A stretch of DNA of 5,991 bases from an uncultured Collinsella sp. (GTDB lineage: Bacteria; Actinomycetota; Coriobacteriia; Coriobacteriales; Coriobacteriaceae). The notes beneath the pieces were generated by a model that worked only from the letters and a program-made list of their open reading frames with translations, was not told the origin of the DNA and ran no database searches. A program made the position numbers and the translations under genes. Shown piece by piece: positions 5,153-5,991 of the stretch (positions within the stretch are counted from its first letter, which is position 1; every line of letters starts with the position of its first letter). The DNA lies in assembly GCA_902491415.1 (NCBI GenBank), contig CABUHP010000114.1, positions 1 through 5,991 on the forward strand. Reading direction: 5' to 3'.

Positions 5153-5991
5153 ATGGCATCGAAGAACCTTTTGCCCGTCGTCGCACTCTGCGGCGCGCTC
5201 GCAACCGGAACGCCTGTCGCCGCTTGGGCGACTCCTGTCATGGCAGACTCCTTACCAGCGGCCCTAAGCTCCGCACCAAATCCGTCGAGCGCCATTGCGT
5301 GCAAGCGTTTTTCGATCGCACAGGCCGCAATCTCAACCTCGGGATGCCTTCGTCGTAATACGGACGGCTCGATAGTCGTGGATATCAATCGTTCGAACAA
5401 GGCAAACGGCTCCCAGGCGGGGTGCGCCGTCTGCACGTGGCGCTCGGTTGTGCTCGATGCAGATGGCGATCCATGCAATTTAGAGCTGCGCATCGACATC
5501 GCTTCGGTCGATGACTCGGCGAACGGAGCGAAGGTCGCCTTCGACGGTACGTTTTTTGAGAAAGGAGGCGGTATATGTCTGGGCTGCGCCGCCGCGAATG
5601 CAGACGACACGCAGCCCACCCTCTCATTCACGGCATCGTTGCGGCTGACCAAAGCCGGTACCGATGCCATCGCGGCGGGAGAAGCGTCCCTGCTGTTCTA
5701 CACCGTCAGCGCCAAAGACACAGACGCTCATTTCGAGAAGCCAGCCGGATCACTCAGCCTTACACGAGGGATAGAGGCAGGCCCTATTGAAATCGATGCC
5801 CGCGCGCAAAGCAGGCAACGCATTCTTGCCGACCCGGCGCTTCTCGAAATGGAGTGGAACGGATCCGGAGCCATCGGAATTCTCCCCTCCGCGTTTGACG
5901 CCAAGACGCTCCCCTCAAACGACGAACCCATTAACGCAACCATACAAGAAGAGGGCGCGGACAAAGAAGCAGATGCGGGCGACACGCCGCC
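5153..5991 (+). CDS. Secreted Cys-rich protein, function unknown (3' end beyond window)
   Basis: An open frame of 279 codons runs to the window end without a stop. AAGGAGA (5142-5148) lies 4 nt before the ATG. A signal peptide is clear: core at about 5-24, with probable cleavage after PVMA (31). The mature part has seven Cys: C50, C65, C91-x2-C94, C108 and C142-x2-C145. Two CxxC pairs in an exported protein suggest disulfides or a metal site; no known family is recognised. The segments NTDGSIVVDINRSN (69-82) and LSFTASLRLTK, followed by a Phe/Tyr-rich strand, parallel the beta-strand layout of the 4270 protein, so the two may be distant relatives (inference). The last visible residues are acidic and Pro-containing (EEGADKEADAGDTPP), which looks like a linker to a further domain or a wall-sorting signal. 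The gap from the previous gene is 18 bp, so it belongs to the same operon. Confidence 0.82.
   Translation, partial: MASKNLLPVVALCGALATGTPVAAWATPVMADSLPAALSSAPNPSSAIACKRFSIAQAAISTSGCLRRNTDGSIVVDINRSNKANGSQAGCAVCTWRSVVLDADGDPCNLELRIDIASVDDSANGAKVAFDGTFFEKGGGICLGCAAANADDTQPTLSFTASLRLTKAGTDAIAAGEASLLFYTVSAKDTDAHFEKPAGSLSLTRGIEAGPIEIDARAQSRQRILADPALLEMEWNGSGAIGILPSAFDAKTLPSNDEPINATIQEEGADKEADAGDTP
5563..5577 (+). other. Perfect internal Shine-Dalgarno with out-of-frame ATG
   Basis: AGGAGG (5563-5568) stands 6 nt before ATG (5575-5577) inside the secreted Cys-rich gene. In the host frame the same bases encode E-K-G-G-G-I-C. The ATG opens a 71-codon frame to 5790 whose product is Arg-rich and resembles a shadow frame, so I do not call a gene. 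The site could cause ribosome pausing. Confidence 0.35.

Noticed and set aside
5552..5558. T6G run as a programmed frameshift site
   Set aside because: The host frame stays open for more than 140 codons after it, and there is no stimulatory SD upstream or clear downstream structure.
5140..5670. 176-codon minus-strand ORF
   Set aside because: It is antisense to the secreted Cys-rich gene, which has a signal peptide, an ideal ribosome site and operon spacing.

Overview
The window looks like chromosomal DNA from a high-GC, fermentative Gram-positive actinobacterium. A gut coriobacterium such as Collinsella or Olsenella is my best guess. The reasons are the GC-rich codon use with long antisense shadow frames, purine-rich Shine-Dalgarno sites, an anaerobic electron-bifurcating flavoprotein module, and a sortase substrate carrying an LAxTG-type signal. 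The assignment is inferred, not shown by any marker gene.

Layout. Two gene sets diverge from a 346-bp intergenic region (3031-3376). The left half (3030 down to 1, minus strand) is a tightly packed operon. It encodes a GlcD/D-lactate-dehydrogenase-type FAD oxidase (1429-3030), EtfB (611-1426), and the first 203 residues of an EtfA with an N-terminal two-cluster ferredoxin domain (610 to the window edge). The gene content matches the LctBCD (lactate dehydrogenase/Etf) complex of Acetobacterium-type anaerobes. Such a complex oxidises lactate to pyruvate and reduces NAD+ with electrons from lactate plus reduced ferredoxin. The substrate here is inferred from family, not demonstrated.

The right half (3377 to the window end, plus strand) is a run of five poorly characterised genes with overlaps or short gaps, apart from one 90-bp gap. 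They are a 98-aa protein resembling the end of a DUF559/Vsr-like nuclease fold; a 169-aa membrane-anchored protein with an extracytoplasmic domain; a 199-aa secreted protein; a 93-aa sortase substrate (signal peptide, LAQTG, membrane helix, basic tail); and a secreted Cys-rich protein that is still open at the window end. Four of the five are exported or anchored, so this looks like a cell-surface cassette whose remaining parts, possibly including a sortase, would lie downstream. This is the best candidate here for an undescribed system.

The intergenic region holds three GTCA-containing repeats about one helical turn apart, including an 11-bp tandem TTGGTCA repeat, an 8-bp perfect inverted repeat just upstream of the plus-strand operon, and weak promoter candidates in both directions. 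No tRNA, rRNA, CRISPR array, insertion sequence or convincing intrinsic terminator is visible.
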